From assembly GCA_020859945.1 (NCBI GenBank), contig JAJBVG010000038.1, forward strand, positions 1-53,572: a stretch of DNA of 53,572 nt, written 5' to 3'. Source of the DNA: Clostridiales bacterium (GTDB taxonomy: Bacteria > Bacillota > Clostridia > Oscillospirales > Oscillospiraceae). The position numbers and the translations under genes are program-made. How positions within the stretch are numbered: position 1 is the first letter of the stretch; the number at the start of each line of letters is the position of its first letter. Below, piece after piece: positions 33,700 through 43,323 of this stretch. Under the pieces are notes generated by a model, which was not told the DNA's origin, did no database searches, and saw only the letters and a list, made by a program, of their open reading frames with translations.

Positions 33700-34033
33700 C
33701 GTCATCACCACCCTTCAGACCGCCAAACAGAGCCACCAGCTTGTCCGGCATCAGGTCGGGGTCAATTTTACAGATGTTCTCGATGGAACTGCCGACCTCC
33801 ATCACGCAGATGTAGCCGCAGACAGCGCCCGCAATGGGGATGGTGGCCCCCAAGTCAACATACCCCTGGGCGTAGTCGATGAGGATTCCCAGCAGGATGA
33901 TGAGGAGCAGACCGACCTTGTGAAGCAGGCCCTCCCGCATGATGGAAGAAGAGAAGGTCTTGGTGGCGATGGCCTGTACCAGACCGGTGATGAAGTCGAG
34001 CGCAATGAACGCGCAGGTGATCAGATAGCTCAT
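33692..34033 (-). CDS. Phage holin
   Basis: 113 residues with three hydrophobic segments (about 1-20, 38-58 and 62-80) and a charged tail GGLKGGDDDE, as in the toxin-secretion/phage-lysis holin group (holin_4). It would perforate the membrane for endolysin release. It lies between the two lysin genes. Confidence 0.8.
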   Translation of the reverse strand: MSYLITCAFIALDFITGLVQAIATKTFSSSIMREGLLHKVGLLLIILLGILIDYAQGYVDLGATIPIAGAVCGYICVMEVGSSIENICKIDPDLMPDKLVALFGGLKGGDDDE

Positions 34034-34045
34034 GATGATTCCTCC

Positions 34046-34708
34046 TCAGTAAGTCAGTTCAACGTAGCCATAGGTGTAATCGTCGCTGACCTTCCGGGTC
34101 TGACGCTTGCACACCTTGCTGGCATTGTAGTTGATGGTGTTCAGGGTGCTGCCGTCCTTACAGGCCAGCAGCTCGGTGTGGGTGGCGGTGGACTTGCCGG
34201 AAGACTTGAACTGCACCAGGTCACCGGGTTTCGGTTCGTAGTTCCCACCCTTGACGTGCCAGATGCCCTTCTTGCGGGCTTTCGTTTCCAATTTGGCGGC
34301 AGTTCTGGAAATCAGGGAGCCAAGGTCGGTTCCCTGAGAGGCTCCCCACATGGCACCCACAGTGCAGTAAGCCTCGCTGGTGGGTTTGGGGTCGGATTTG
34401 CCGCTGTCCGTGCTGTTGTACCACGCGATGGCCTTGCTGCCGGGTTTCTTCCCCAGCCAGCTCTCGCCGTGGAGCAGCGCTGCCGCCTGCCGGTCGGAGA
34501 TTGCAATCAGATAGGCGTCATGCACCCAGCGGTACACACCGTCCACCAGCACGGGCAGATATACCTTGTTCAGGGAAGTGTTGCTGAACTTCCCGCAGTC
34601 GTCCGTCTGCACCACCTGTCCGGCGGTCAGTTTGACCACCTGCTTGCCGGTCTTGCTGGAGGGGAAATCCCGCGCCGCGACTGCCTTCTTCACAACATAG
34701 TAACTCAT
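34046..34708 (-). CDS. Second lysin: SH3-like plus CHAP-like amidase/peptidase
   Basis: 220 residues. The N-terminal 70 residues, YYVVKKAVAARDFPSSKTGK onward, look like a bacterial SH3 wall-binding domain. The C-terminal part has AYCTVGAMWGAS with a likely nucleophile cysteine, PKPGDLVQFKSSG and THTELLACKDG with the histidine, the order expected of CHAP/NlpC enzymes. GGAGG precedes the ATG at 34708. Two lysins of different specificity would attack glycan and peptide bonds together. It could instead be a tail-associated hydrolase. Confidence 0.6.
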   Translation of the reverse strand: MSYYVVKKAVAARDFPSSKTGKQVVKLTAGQVVQTDDCGKFSNTSLNKVYLPVLVDGVYRWVHDAYLIAISDRQAAALLHGESWLGKKPGSKAIAWYNSTDSGKSDPKPTSEAYCTVGAMWGASQGTDLGSLISRTAAKLETKARKKGIWHVKGGNYEPKPGDLVQFKSSGKSTATHTELLACKDGSTLNTINYNASKVCKRQTRKVSDDYTYGYVELTY

Positions 34709-34712
34709 AGCC

Positions 34713-34901
34713 TTAGTCCTCCTTTTCCTCTTTGGCCTTTTCAGCTTGCTGTTTTTCCTGCTCGATGGCGGCTCTCTCCAGTTCCACCAGCTGGTTCCGG
34801 ACAAGGTCCAGAGCCAGCCGTGCGTTTACCGGAGACAGGCCGCTCTCCTGCACCAGCTTTGCCAGCGCGACGAGAAAGTCGTTGGTCTTCGTGTTCAGCA
34901 T
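34713..34901 (-). CDS. Small phage protein (62 residues)
   Basis: MLNTKTNDFLVALAKLVQES followed by a Glu/Lys-rich coiled-coil tail. Its start overlaps the stop of the tail fibre gene. Such small helical genes commonly lie between fibre and holin; no function is known. Confidence 0.6.
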   Translation of the reverse strand: MLNTKTNDFLVALAKLVQESGLSPVNARLALDLVRNQLVELERAAIEQEKQQAEKAKEEKED

Positions 34902-37483
34902 GATGATTCCTCCTTTGTATTCGCCGCGAGAGCCGTTTCCAGTTGCTCGATGCGGCGCTGCTGATGTTGTACCATCGCCACCAGCGGGGCGATGAGTTCC
35001 TCATAGGACAGGTACCATTGAAGCTGCTCGTCCGGCAGCTCTTCGCTGTATTCCGCATGGTCATCTCCAATGACGCTTGCGCTGAACAGAGAAAGGTCGC
35101 CTACAGTGGCGAGCGCCGTGTCCCTGACATCCTGGGCGATGAAGCCCATGTGTTTGCGGTGGCTGTCCCCGTTGATGAAGTCGTACTCCACAGCGGTCAG
35201 GCCCATAATGAGCTGCTCGTAGTCCTCCGTCAGCGGCTTGACGTTCTGCTTTAGCTTGCGGTCGGACAGCGATTCTTCACTGCTTCTGTATACCGTGTTG
35301 ACGTAAATGCGGCGGTAACGATAAGAGCTGCCGCCGAAATCGTAGGTATTGGTGGATGCCGGGTCGATGTCGTTGACGATTTTGCAGAGGTTCAGATAGG
35401 CGTAGTAAGTGCCGGTGTAGATACAGCGAAGCTCACTGTCGCAGTAGGTCAAGTCGCCGTCCCCATCAGCGTAAATGGCTCTGGTGGGGTAAATGTCGAT
35501 GCCGCTGCATTTTACTTTTCCCCAGCCTGTTACCGAATAGGGGATAATAGCGTTAGACCAGGCATCCCCCGACTTTTTCCAAATCAAATACTGGTTTAAC
35601 GCAGTTAAGGAACTGCCAGTGGCCTTAATGCCAAATTCCGCATCTACGGTCGTTGATACCGTGCTGTCATCCGTTGTCGCGTCCCAGACCGTTACGCTTG
35701 TGCCGTACTGCTGGACAAATAAGGATGAAGCATACGTATGACCACTGTTTGCGTCGGTGTTGGACGAGTTGGAGATGGTCAGGGGTCCTATCGTCCCGCT
35801 TTTTGCGGTGATGACCCCGGCCTTCGTTACCGAGAACGTACTGCCCAGAGAGATGCCGTCCGTCCCCACATACACACCGCTGGCCGTGGAACTCAGGGAT
35901 GATTTAGAGTTATAAAGGGCGCTGCTCCCAATGGTGAATCCGCCGATGGTGCCGCTGGTGGCTGTGATCTTCCCGGTAAAGGTGCCGTTCGTGGCAACAA
36001 TTGTCCCGTCCGCAGCCAGGGAGAAGTTGTCGCTGCTGATGACCAGCTGTCCGCTGGTCAGTTCGATGCGGTCGGCGTTGGCCGATAGTTTTGCCACATG
36101 GGTCGTTTCGCCGTTGCTGTCCATCTCGTCCTCAATGGTCAGCGCCAGGCTTGCGGAGACTGCTTCGACAGCGGAGTCTGTATCCTCCGGAGCCGGAGTC
36201 CAGTCGGTGGACATCGTTCCCTTTTCGAATTTGATGTAGGCGATGTCAAAGGTGTCGCCGTTTTCGATATTGGGGATGTAAAAACCGATGTACCTGGTCA
36301 CGGTGTCCGAGGAATAGTAGTCATAGGGAACGCCAGTAAAGCTGGCAACCGCCCACTCGCCCACACCGTCCCCATCGCCGATGGAACTGCCCAGTGAAGT
36401 CAGCGACAGACCACCATCCGCAAGCACAGACCCGGCGTAGAGGACGATTTCCCAGTCAGCGGAAAGCCTGTATTTCACGGTGATGGTGTACTTTTCGTCC
36501 GCCTGGAAATCGACCGCGTCAGAGAGTTTCAGCCACAGGCCGTAAATGCCGCTGCTGGAGTTGATTTTCTCCATCCGCACATATCCATCGCAGGCGGTCA
36601 GGGATACATTCGCGGAATAGTCCGTGGGATACCAGACCCAGTTGCTCAGGTCACTGTCCTCGGTATAGCTGCCAGAGGTCAGAGCGTAGTTCCGTCCACC
36701 TACGGAGATAGCGGACACACTGGCGACAAGGCTGTTCGCTGTGCTGGTCAGTTTATTGATTGCCAGCGTGTTGTCACTGACCGATGTGGAGATGGCGGTC
36801 AGCGCATCATAATAAATCGTCCCCGCATTTAGGTCGATGAGCAGGCCGGTCCCCTCGTCCGCGTCGTAGTTTTGCGATTTCAGGATGCCGGAGGTCAGTT
36901 CCCCTACATTGCCCGTGATGGCGGACAGTACGGACACATTGAGGTTTCCCGCCTCGATGGTGTTGGCGGATATCTTGTCCCCGGTGATGGTCTCGGCGGC
37001 GATTTGGTTCGCCGTGATGCTCTGGGCGACAATGCAGGTGCCGTTGATGTAGTTCTGGTACTGCTCCTCGGATAATTCCGTCTCGGTCAGGCCGCTGGAG
37101 GAGACGTTGATGGCATAGACGATACCGCCCTCGCCGGTCAGCAGAAGCCTGTCCACACTGAGTGTCCCGGTGGTTATCACATCGGCGTTGATGGTCACAC
37201 CGTTCAGAGTGCCGGTGACGCTCCCGTCCACCACCGTCATGTTGGTCAGCAGGCCCACATTGGCGAACAGCGTCCCCACATCCGCCACAGCTACGTTTGC
37301 CAGGTCTACCGTAGCGTACTGCGCTTTGAGTTGGGCGGTGGTCAGGTAGTTGGTGTTGAGGTCGGTAATGGTGGCGTAAGTGGATTTTATGACCGAGGCC
37401 GTGATATAGTTGGAGGCCAGATAGTCGCTGGTCACATACTTGGCGGCGATTTGCGTTGAGGTCAAATAGCCCAGTTCAGCCAC
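34895..37483 (-). CDS. Tail fibre, C-terminal part with S74 chaperone domain
   Basis: 862 residues from a GTG at 37483. The N-terminal part has repeats of the type AELGYLT, TSTQIAAKYV and ANQIAAETITGDKIS, typical of central fibre or tip shafts. A carbohydrate-binding-like middle is followed by the S74 intramolecular chaperone SSEESLSDRKLKQNVKPL and MGFIAQDV, which autocleaves after folding. The true gene most likely starts at 38787: adding one base to the G5 run at 37528-37532 joins this frame to the upstream gene. Without that, the start has no good ribosome site. Confidence 0.7.
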   Translation of the reverse strand: MAELGYLTSTQIAAKYVTSDYLASNYITASVIKSTYATITDLNTNYLTTAQLKAQYATVDLANVAVADVGTLFANVGLLTNMTVVDGSVTGTLNGVTINADVITTGTLSVDRLLLTGEGGIVYAINVSSSGLTETELSEEQYQNYINGTCIVAQSITANQIAAETITGDKISANTIEAGNLNVSVLSAITGNVGELTSGILKSQNYDADEGTGLLIDLNAGTIYYDALTAISTSVSDNTLAINKLTSTANSLVASVSAISVGGRNYALTSGSYTEDSDLSNWVWYPTDYSANVSLTACDGYVRMEKINSSSGIYGLWLKLSDAVDFQADEKYTITVKYRLSADWEIVLYAGSVLADGGLSLTSLGSSIGDGDGVGEWAVASFTGVPYDYYSSDTVTRYIGFYIPNIENGDTFDIAYIKFEKGTMSTDWTPAPEDTDSAVEAVSASLALTIEDEMDSNGETTHVAKLSANADRIELTSGQLVISSDNFSLAADGTIVATNGTFTGKITATSGTIGGFTIGSSALYNSKSSLSSTASGVYVGTDGISLGSTFSVTKAGVITAKSGTIGPLTISNSSNTDANSGHTYASSLFVQQYGTSVTVWDATTDDSTVSTTVDAEFGIKATGSSLTALNQYLIWKKSGDAWSNAIIPYSVTGWGKVKCSGIDIYPTRAIYADGDGDLTYCDSELRCIYTGTYYAYLNLCKIVNDIDPASTNTYDFGGSSYRYRRIYVNTVYRSSEESLSDRKLKQNVKPLTEDYEQLIMGLTAVEYDFINGDSHRKHMGFIAQDVRDTALATVGDLSLFSASVIGDDHAEYSEELPDEQLQWYLSYEELIAPLVAMVQHQQRRIEQLETALAANTKEESSC

Positions 37484-38787
37484 AGCCGCCGACAGGTTGT
37501 CCGTCTGGACATACGAGGCAGCGATCTGGGGGCAGTCAGATAGCCCAGTTCGGCAATGGCGGCGTTCAACTCATCCGCAGCCACATAGTCGAAGTCGGCT
37601 ATGATGGCTCTGACCGTCTCGGCAGTTATAGCACCCGCCGCAAGGGTCTGGATGCTGGCGTACAGCGTCTCATATCGCTGTGTCTGCTTTGCCTCCAGCG
37701 CGGCGGTGCTTGCCGCCACCAGGTCGTCAATGGTGGACACCAGAGAACGGCTGGACACCACAGTGGAGTTGGAGAGCGTGATGCTCTCATATCGCTCCAG
37801 CAGCGTGTCGTAGACTGTCTCCGTCACCTTGCTGGACACCTCAAGGCCCAGCTTGGCGATGTAGACGTGGACGGTGTCGCACAGGCTGACCTGCTCCGCC
37901 GCCGCGATGCCGGCGTAATCCGGCGTCTGCCAAAGCTGAGCGAAGTTTATCTCGATGTCCACGTCCGGCGTGGTATAGCTGGTGGATTCCAGGTAGCTCT
38001 CGGCATAGGCGCGGAGTTCCGTCTCGCTGGGTTGCTCCTCAAAGACGGTGCTGCAGTCCAGCACCCGGATGCGGTACTCGGTGGCGCCCTCCGCCAGAAC
38101 CAGTTTTTCCGGCAACTCCACATACACCTCATCGTCCCCGTCCATGCCTTTCCAGAAGGGGTGTATCCCGGTGATCACGTCCCCTGCGTCCTCGGTCATG
38201 GTCAGGTCGACCAGGTTCTTGCCGTAGACGATGCGGACGTTGTTGTCGCTGCCTCTGGCCTTGTGGAGGATGACGTTGTACCAGTCCCACTCAAACTCGC
38301 CGCCATAAGTGTCCAGGATGGAACCGTCTATCCCGCCCAGGCAGTTGCGGAGGGAGTTGGGTTCGCTGATGCTCAGCGCCGTGTCCGACTCGATGTCGGT
38401 GGAGAAGGTGAAGTCGCAGGTGGTGGTGGCGTTGGTTTTCAGGGAGAGGATAGCGGAGAGACAGCTTGCGCCGTAGACCGTGGAGGCTGTAATATAGTTC
38501 AGCTGATAGCTGACGTGCCGGGCCGCCACCTCCAGCGTTCCGGCAGCGTTGGTGACCACCTTGTAGATGCGGAAGGGCTGAGGCTCTGTTGCCACAGAAG
38601 GCTTCGCCACAATGACACAGCCCTTTTGCAGGCTGTCCGCGTGGATGCCGTCCGTGGGGTAGGTCAGTTTCAGTTCGTAGCTGCTGTTCCGCTTCTCCGT
38701 GACCTGACAGGAGATACAATCCGCCAGTTTCCCGATACCATTGGTCGTAAACGCGGTTTCAGTTGCGGAATATAGACAGGGTATCAA
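37462..38787 (-). CDS. Tail endopeptidase/minor structural protein (Tal), 5' part
   Basis: 441 residues. The start IPCLYSATETAFTTNGIGK and SSYELKLTYPTDG match the N-terminal region of phage minor structural proteins (prophage tail endopeptidase family). The TTG at 38787 overlaps the Dit stop by 4 bp and has AAGGTGG before it; GTG at 38799 is an alternative. The last 20 residues, after AIAELGYLTAP, are out of frame. One extra base in the G run at 37528-37532 would continue in frame into the fibre gene. This could be a frameshift mutation, phase variation, or an assembly error. Confidence 0.7.
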   Translation of the reverse strand: MIPCLYSATETAFTTNGIGKLADCISCQVTEKRNSSYELKLTYPTDGIHADSLQKGCVIVAKPSVATEPQPFRIYKVVTNAAGTLEVAARHVSYQLNYITASTVYGASCLSAILSLKTNATTTCDFTFSTDIESDTALSISEPNSLRNCLGGIDGSILDTYGGEFEWDWYNVILHKARGSDNNVRIVYGKNLVDLTMTEDAGDVITGIHPFWKGMDGDDEVYVELPEKLVLAEGATEYRIRVLDCSTVFEEQPSETELRAYAESYLESTSYTTPDVDIEINFAQLWQTPDYAGIAAAEQVSLCDTVHVYIAKLGLEVSSKVTETVYDTLLERYESITLSNSTVVSSRSLVSTIDDLVAASTAALEAKQTQRYETLYASIQTLAAGAITAETVRAIIADFDYVAADELNAAIAELGYLTAPRSLPRMSRRTTCRRLWLNWAI

Positions 38788-39542
38788 AGGGTCCACCACC
38801 TTGGAGTGATTGCAACGGAGGTGATGCCGCCGTCCCAGACGATGGTGTTCTCGCCGGGGGCCAGCAGTGGAAAGTCCTCCGAGTATATGGTGTCGTTGCA
38901 GAAGCCGTTTGCGTTGTAGGCATTCTGGGTTTCGCAGTTCAGGTCAACGTAATCGCTAAAAGAATAAATGACCACCGAGTAGTCCCCGATGGTCAGCGTC
39001 CCTTCATCCGTCCCGTAGACACGGATGAGGGGCTGTGCGTGAAAGGCGTAAGGATTCTCCAGCACGGCGCCGCTGGATGAAAGGGCCACTGGTTCCTGTC
39101 CGGTCTCGCTCCATCTTTGGGGCTTGCAGTTGAAGATCAGTTCCATCTCCGCCGCCTGCTGGCGGGTCACGTCAAAGGCCAGGGCGGAGGTACACACCGC
39201 CATGCGGAAGAAGTCCGGGTCGTAGGAATCAGTGAGTTTCTGATACCCCACCGGGGACAGCAGCCACGACTTGACTGCCGCCGTCTTGGCGGGGAGACCG
39301 TTAAAGAAAAACGCCTTGTACTTGATGTCCACGTTCTGGAACCGCCGGAGGCCCGTTCTGGCATTATCGGTTATCAGGTCGCCGTTGAGACCGGGAATGG
39401 AGGTGGCGGTCACGTCCGGCGCGGGAGCGTCATAGACGCCGGGGCCGGAGAGATACAGCAGGAAGTCCCGGCTGGAGGTGCCGTTGAAGGACAGATACTG
39501 CCGTCCTGATGTTCTCTTTGTATTGTACTGTGCATCTGCCAT
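38784..39542 (-). CDS. Distal tail protein (Dit)
   Basis: 252 residues. SRDFLLYLSGPGVYDAPAPD, then VDIKYKAFFFNG and MELIFNCKPQRW, fit the phage_tail/Dit family, which forms the hub connecting tail tube and tip. The ATG at 39542 has GGGGGAA upstream. Its position between tape measure and Tal supports the call. Confidence 0.75.
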   Translation of the reverse strand: MADAQYNTKRTSGRQYLSFNGTSSRDFLLYLSGPGVYDAPAPDVTATSIPGLNGDLITDNARTGLRRFQNVDIKYKAFFFNGLPAKTAAVKSWLLSPVGYQKLTDSYDPDFFRMAVCTSALAFDVTRQQAAEMELIFNCKPQRWSETGQEPVALSSSGAVLENPYAFHAQPLIRVYGTDEGTLTIGDYSVVIYSFSDYVDLNCETQNAYNANGFCNDTIYSEDFPLLAPGENTIVWDGGITSVAITPRWWTL

Positions 39543-39562
39543 TGTCAGTTCCCCCTTTCCGG

Positions 39563-42500
39563 TCACTGGAACACAGCGTTGTCTTCTTCGAACATATCGC
39601 TGATTTTGTCCGCCACCATCTTCGCCAGCGCGTTGTCGTCCTGAGCGTTATAGCCGCTCACCACGACACTGATGCCGCCGAGGTTGGTGGTGTTCTGGTT
39701 GTTGTTGGTCGTGGTCGTTGTGCCGCCGCCAGCCAGCGCCAGTTCCGGCATCTGGAGGTCCACATCAGAGAGGTTCAGCGCATCGGTCACCACGCCGCTG
39801 ATGGATTCCGCCACGGCTTTGGTCTCCTTCACTACACCGTCCATGCTGTCCCGGATGCCCTGAGACAGCAGCTCCATGAAGTCCGGCATATAGGTGTCAG
39901 CATCCGACAGGGGGCCTTCCTCCGGCAGAGAGAAGCCCAGGATGCTCTTGATTTTGTTGGCCACGCCAGTGACGGCGTTGGAGAGGGCGGAGATTTTGCT
40001 CTTGATGCCGTTGATGAGGTTCTGGATGATGTCCTTACCCCAGGAGGTGGCCAGCTTCTTGATGCTGTTGAAAGCGTTGCTGAAAGTGGTTTTGATGGAC
40101 GACAGCTTGCTGGACACTGTGGATTTCAGGCTGTTCAGAGCGTTGGAGAAGGTGCTTTTGATGCTGCTCCAGGCAGAGGAGATAACGCTTTTCACGCTGT
40201 TGAAAATCGAACTGGTGGTGCTTTTGATAGCATTCCACGCAGTGGACACATTGCTCTTAATGCTGTTCAGGATGGGTGACAGCAGCGACTTGATGGCATT
40301 CCATACGCTGGAGATGGTGGATTTGGCAGCGTTGACTGCCGTGGTTATCGCTGATGTGATTGCGTTCCACACACTGGAGAAGGTGGACTGTATCCCGTTC
40401 AGCAGCGGCGTCAGGAAGGAAACGACAGCGTTCCAGATGTTCGTGATGGTGTTTTGGATGGCGTTCATGGCTCGTTCAATCAGAATTTGAATCGCCTGGA
40501 AAATCGTCTCGAAGAGGTAGCCAAAGGCAGTCACCAGCGGCTCAATGACCGAGTATACAGAATTCCACACAGAGGTGATGGTGTTATACACCGAAGTCCA
40601 GACTGTGGAGACCACGCTGTAGATGCTGTTGAAAACAGTGGTGAAGAAGGTGCTGATGGCTGTCCAGATGGTCGTGGCAACAGTTTGGATACTGGTCATG
40701 ATGCCGGAAAAGAATGTGCTGATACCTGTCCAAATTCCCGTGAAGAAGGTGCTGATGCCTGTCCACACTTCGTTCCAACTGGTGCCGAACCAGCCCAGAA
40801 TGACATCCGCCACGCCCTTTATCGTTTCCAGCGCAATGGAGAACAGGCTGGTGATGCCGTCCCAAACGCCTGAAAAAATCTCTGTGACGCCCGTCCACGC
40901 CTGCTGCCAGTCGCCGGTGAAAACACCGATAAACAGGTCGAAAAGTCCTGTGATAACGTCCAGGACTGTGGATAAAATTGTGGAGATTGTTGAAAACGCG
41001 CTCTCAAATAACGGCGCAAGAAGATTGCAGAATTCTGTCCACACGCCCTTGAGTACATCCAGCACGCCGCCCACACCCTCGAAACTGATACCAAGGGCCT
41101 CCAGTCGCTCTTTGATGCCGTCCACAAAGGAAGTTATCTTCGCCACGATGTCGTTCCAGATGGAGACTATCTTCTCACGGAACTCAGAGTTGGTGTCCCA
41201 GAGAGTTTTGAACGCCGCCACCAACACAGCGATAACGGCAACGACAGCAAGGATGGGCGCGGAGATGCCGGAGATCGCTGTGGCCAGCTTTCCGGCCATA
41301 CCCGTCCCGGTCTTGATGTGATTGACCACCTTGAGGACGCTGACACCGAGGGAACTGAATCCCTGCATGGCCTTGCCCACTGTGCTTATTGCTTTCCCGA
41401 TGACAATGAGCAGAGGCCCGATAGCGGCCACCAGCAGACCGACCTTCACGATGGTCTCCTTCGTTCCCTCGTCCATGTTGTTCAGCTTGTCCACAAAGCC
41501 CTGCAGCTTGCTGACAATATCCTTGACGGCTGGCATGAGAATTTGCCCAAAGGAGATGGCCAGTTCCTGTAACTGGGACATGAGGACGGTAAGCTGACCG
41601 GAGAGGTTGTCCTGCATGGTCTCCGCCATTGTCTCGGCGGCGCCGGTGCAGTCGGAGAGGCCAGCGGTGTACTGCTCAAAGCTGCCTGTAGACTCACCCA
41701 GGACGGTCATAAGTTCGGACTGAGCGGTCTTACCTGCCACCACATAGGCCAGGTTGGACTTCTGCTCGTCTGTCAGGCCAGCCCACACGTCCTGCATCCC
41801 GGAAAGAATGCTGGACAGGGATTTGACGTTGCCCTCCGAGTCGTAGACCTCCACGCCGTACTCCGCCAGCATATCCCGGCAGCCGGATGTGTTGTTGCCC
41901 AGACGGGTCATAATGGAGGAAAGGGCAGTACCGGCCTCTCCGCCCTTGATACCAGCATCAGCCATGACCATGAGAGCCGCCGTGGTCTCGTCCAGGCCGT
42001 AGCCAAGCTGCGTAGCGGTGGCGGCGCAGTTTTTATACGCCTCACCCAGTTGCTCGGTGCTGGTGTTGGAGTTGCTCATGGCGTAGGCCATTTTGTCCAC
42101 CAGAGCGCCGGAGTCAGCGGCGGTCAGGCCGAAGGCCGACAGGTAATCGGTCACGATGTCCGATGCCGTGGCGAGGTCCATCTCGGACGCTGCCGCCAGG
42201 TTCAGGACACCGTCCAGACCATCTATCATCTCATCCGCCGACCACCCGGCAAGGCCCATGTAGGACATGGCCTCGGCAGCTTCCGTAGCGGAGAACTTGG
42301 TGGTCTCTCCAGCCTGCCGCGCCTTCTCCTCCAGACGTTCCATATCCCCCTCCAGGTCGGCGGAGGAGGACGAAATGAGCGCCTCTACCTTGCTCATGGC
42401 GGTCTCGAAGTTGGCGGTGGTGGTGACTGCCGCCGTTCCCAGAGCCACAACAGCGGTGGTAGCTCCCAGCAGCTTTTCCCCCACACCGGAGATGGTGTCG

Positions 42501-42913
42501 CCTACGGACTCCAGCTTTTCGCCTGCCTCGCTGACCTTGACCAGCGCGGCGTTGGATTCTGCCGCTTCGTCAGCCAGCTTTTGCAGTTCCTGCTCGGTGG
42601 CGATGATCTCACGCTGGAGTGCGTCATATTGCTCCTGGGTGATGTCGCCTTTCTGGAGCTGCTCGTTGGCCTGTTCCGCAGCGGTTTTCAGGGTGGTCAG
42701 CTTGGTCTGGGTGTCCGCAATGGCGGCGGTCAGCAATTTCTGTTTTTGGGTTAGGAGAGTGGTGTTGGTGGGGTCCAGTTTCAGGAGTTTGTTCACGTCC
42801 TTTAGCTGGGACTGTGTGCTTTTGATTTGCGTGTTAACTGATTTCAGCGCAGTCTGCAGCTTCGTGGTATCTCCGCCAATTTCCACTGTGATACCGGCTA
42901 TCCTGCTTGCCAT
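39563..42913 (-). CDS. Tape measure protein
   Basis: 1116 residues. The N-terminal coiled coil carries STQSQLKDVNKLLKLDPTNT. The TP901-like core has FETAMSKVEALISSSSADLE and ETTKFSATEAAEAMSYMGLA. The middle has hydrophobic segments (about 490-545). Near 700-960 there are many Trp-Asn repeats of the form SIWNDI / SVWNAIKS spaced by about 11-18 residues. It sets tail length, roughly 160 nm by the usual 1.5 Å per residue rule. GGAGG precedes the ATG. Confidence 0.9.
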   Translation of the reverse strand: MASRIAGITVEIGGDTTKLQTALKSVNTQIKSTQSQLKDVNKLLKLDPTNTTLLTQKQKLLTAAIADTQTKLTTLKTAAEQANEQLQKGDITQEQYDALQREIIATEQELQKLADEAAESNAALVKVSEAGEKLESVGDTISGVGEKLLGATTAVVALGTAAVTTTANFETAMSKVEALISSSSADLEGDMERLEEKARQAGETTKFSATEAAEAMSYMGLAGWSADEMIDGLDGVLNLAAASEMDLATASDIVTDYLSAFGLTAADSGALVDKMAYAMSNSNTSTEQLGEAYKNCAATATQLGYGLDETTAALMVMADAGIKGGEAGTALSSIMTRLGNNTSGCRDMLAEYGVEVYDSEGNVKSLSSILSGMQDVWAGLTDEQKSNLAYVVAGKTAQSELMTVLGESTGSFEQYTAGLSDCTGAAETMAETMQDNLSGQLTVLMSQLQELAISFGQILMPAVKDIVSKLQGFVDKLNNMDEGTKETIVKVGLLVAAIGPLLIVIGKAISTVGKAMQGFSSLGVSVLKVVNHIKTGTGMAGKLATAISGISAPILAVVAVIAVLVAAFKTLWDTNSEFREKIVSIWNDIVAKITSFVDGIKERLEALGISFEGVGGVLDVLKGVWTEFCNLLAPLFESAFSTISTILSTVLDVITGLFDLFIGVFTGDWQQAWTGVTEIFSGVWDGITSLFSIALETIKGVADVILGWFGTSWNEVWTGISTFFTGIWTGISTFFSGIMTSIQTVATTIWTAISTFFTTVFNSIYSVVSTVWTSVYNTITSVWNSVYSVIEPLVTAFGYLFETIFQAIQILIERAMNAIQNTITNIWNAVVSFLTPLLNGIQSTFSSVWNAITSAITTAVNAAKSTISSVWNAIKSLLSPILNSIKSNVSTAWNAIKSTTSSIFNSVKSVISSAWSSIKSTFSNALNSLKSTVSSKLSSIKTTFSNAFNSIKKLATSWGKDIIQNLINGIKSKISALSNAVTGVANKIKSILGFSLPEEGPLSDADTYMPDFMELLSQGIRDSMDGVVKETKAVAESISGVVTDALNLSDVDLQMPELALAGGGTTTTTNNNQNTTNLGGISVVVSGYNAQDDNALAKMVADKISDMFEEDNAVFQ

Positions 42914-42960
42914 TGCGTACCACCTCCTTATGAATCTTGTATAAATTTGCTTGCGATTGC

Positions 42961-42989
42961 TTGCATTTATCTGGCGTTTCAGGTATAAT
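42961..42989 (+). promoter_or_regulatory. Promoter of the toxin-antitoxin pair
   Basis: TTGCAT (42961-42966), a 17-bp spacer and TATAAT (42984-42989), facing away from the tape measure gene. Confidence 0.75.
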
Positions 42990-43017
42990 AGAAAAAACGA
43001 TAGGGGAGTTGATTCTT

Positions 43018-43323
43018 ATGGCAAATACAACAGCGGTTTACGCAAGAATTGATACCAACTTGAAGGAGAGCGCGGAGGGCATTCTCTCCCAGCTTGGTAT
43101 CTCGCCCTCCAGCGCCATTCAGATGTTCTACAGCCAAATCGTACTCAACGATGGAATCCCCTTTGATGTGCGCCTTCCGGCAAAGAAGCCGACAGCGATC
43201 GGCGCAATGACGAGGGAGCAGTTGGATGCGGAACTCGCTAAGGGCTTTGCGGACAGCAAGGCCGGGAGGACATACACGATGGATGAAGTGGATGCGGAAC
43301 TGCGCGAGAGGTACGGCATATGA
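43018..43323 (+). CDS. RelB/DinJ family antitoxin
   Basis: 101 residues. TTAVYARIDTNLKESAEGIL then SQLGISPSSAIQMFYSQIVL is the ribbon-helix-helix of DinJ-like antitoxins; GIPFDVRLP is the usual end of the fold. The C-terminal half would wrap the toxin. The ATG at 43018 has AGGGGAG 9 nt upstream. It overlaps the toxin gene by 4 bp and is expected to autoregulate the promoter at 42961-42989. Confidence 0.85.
   Translation: MANTTAVYARIDTNLKESAEGILSQLGISPSSAIQMFYSQIVLNDGIPFDVRLPAKKPTAIGAMTREQLDAELAKGFADSKAGRTYTMDEVDAELRERYGI

Noticed and set aside
33659-34903. 414-residue plus-strand frame opposite the lysis genes
   Set aside because: Shadow crossing three real gene borders on the minus strand.
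37456-38775. 439-residue plus-strand frame opposite the tail endopeptidase gene
   Set aside because: Shadow; no ribosome site or motifs.
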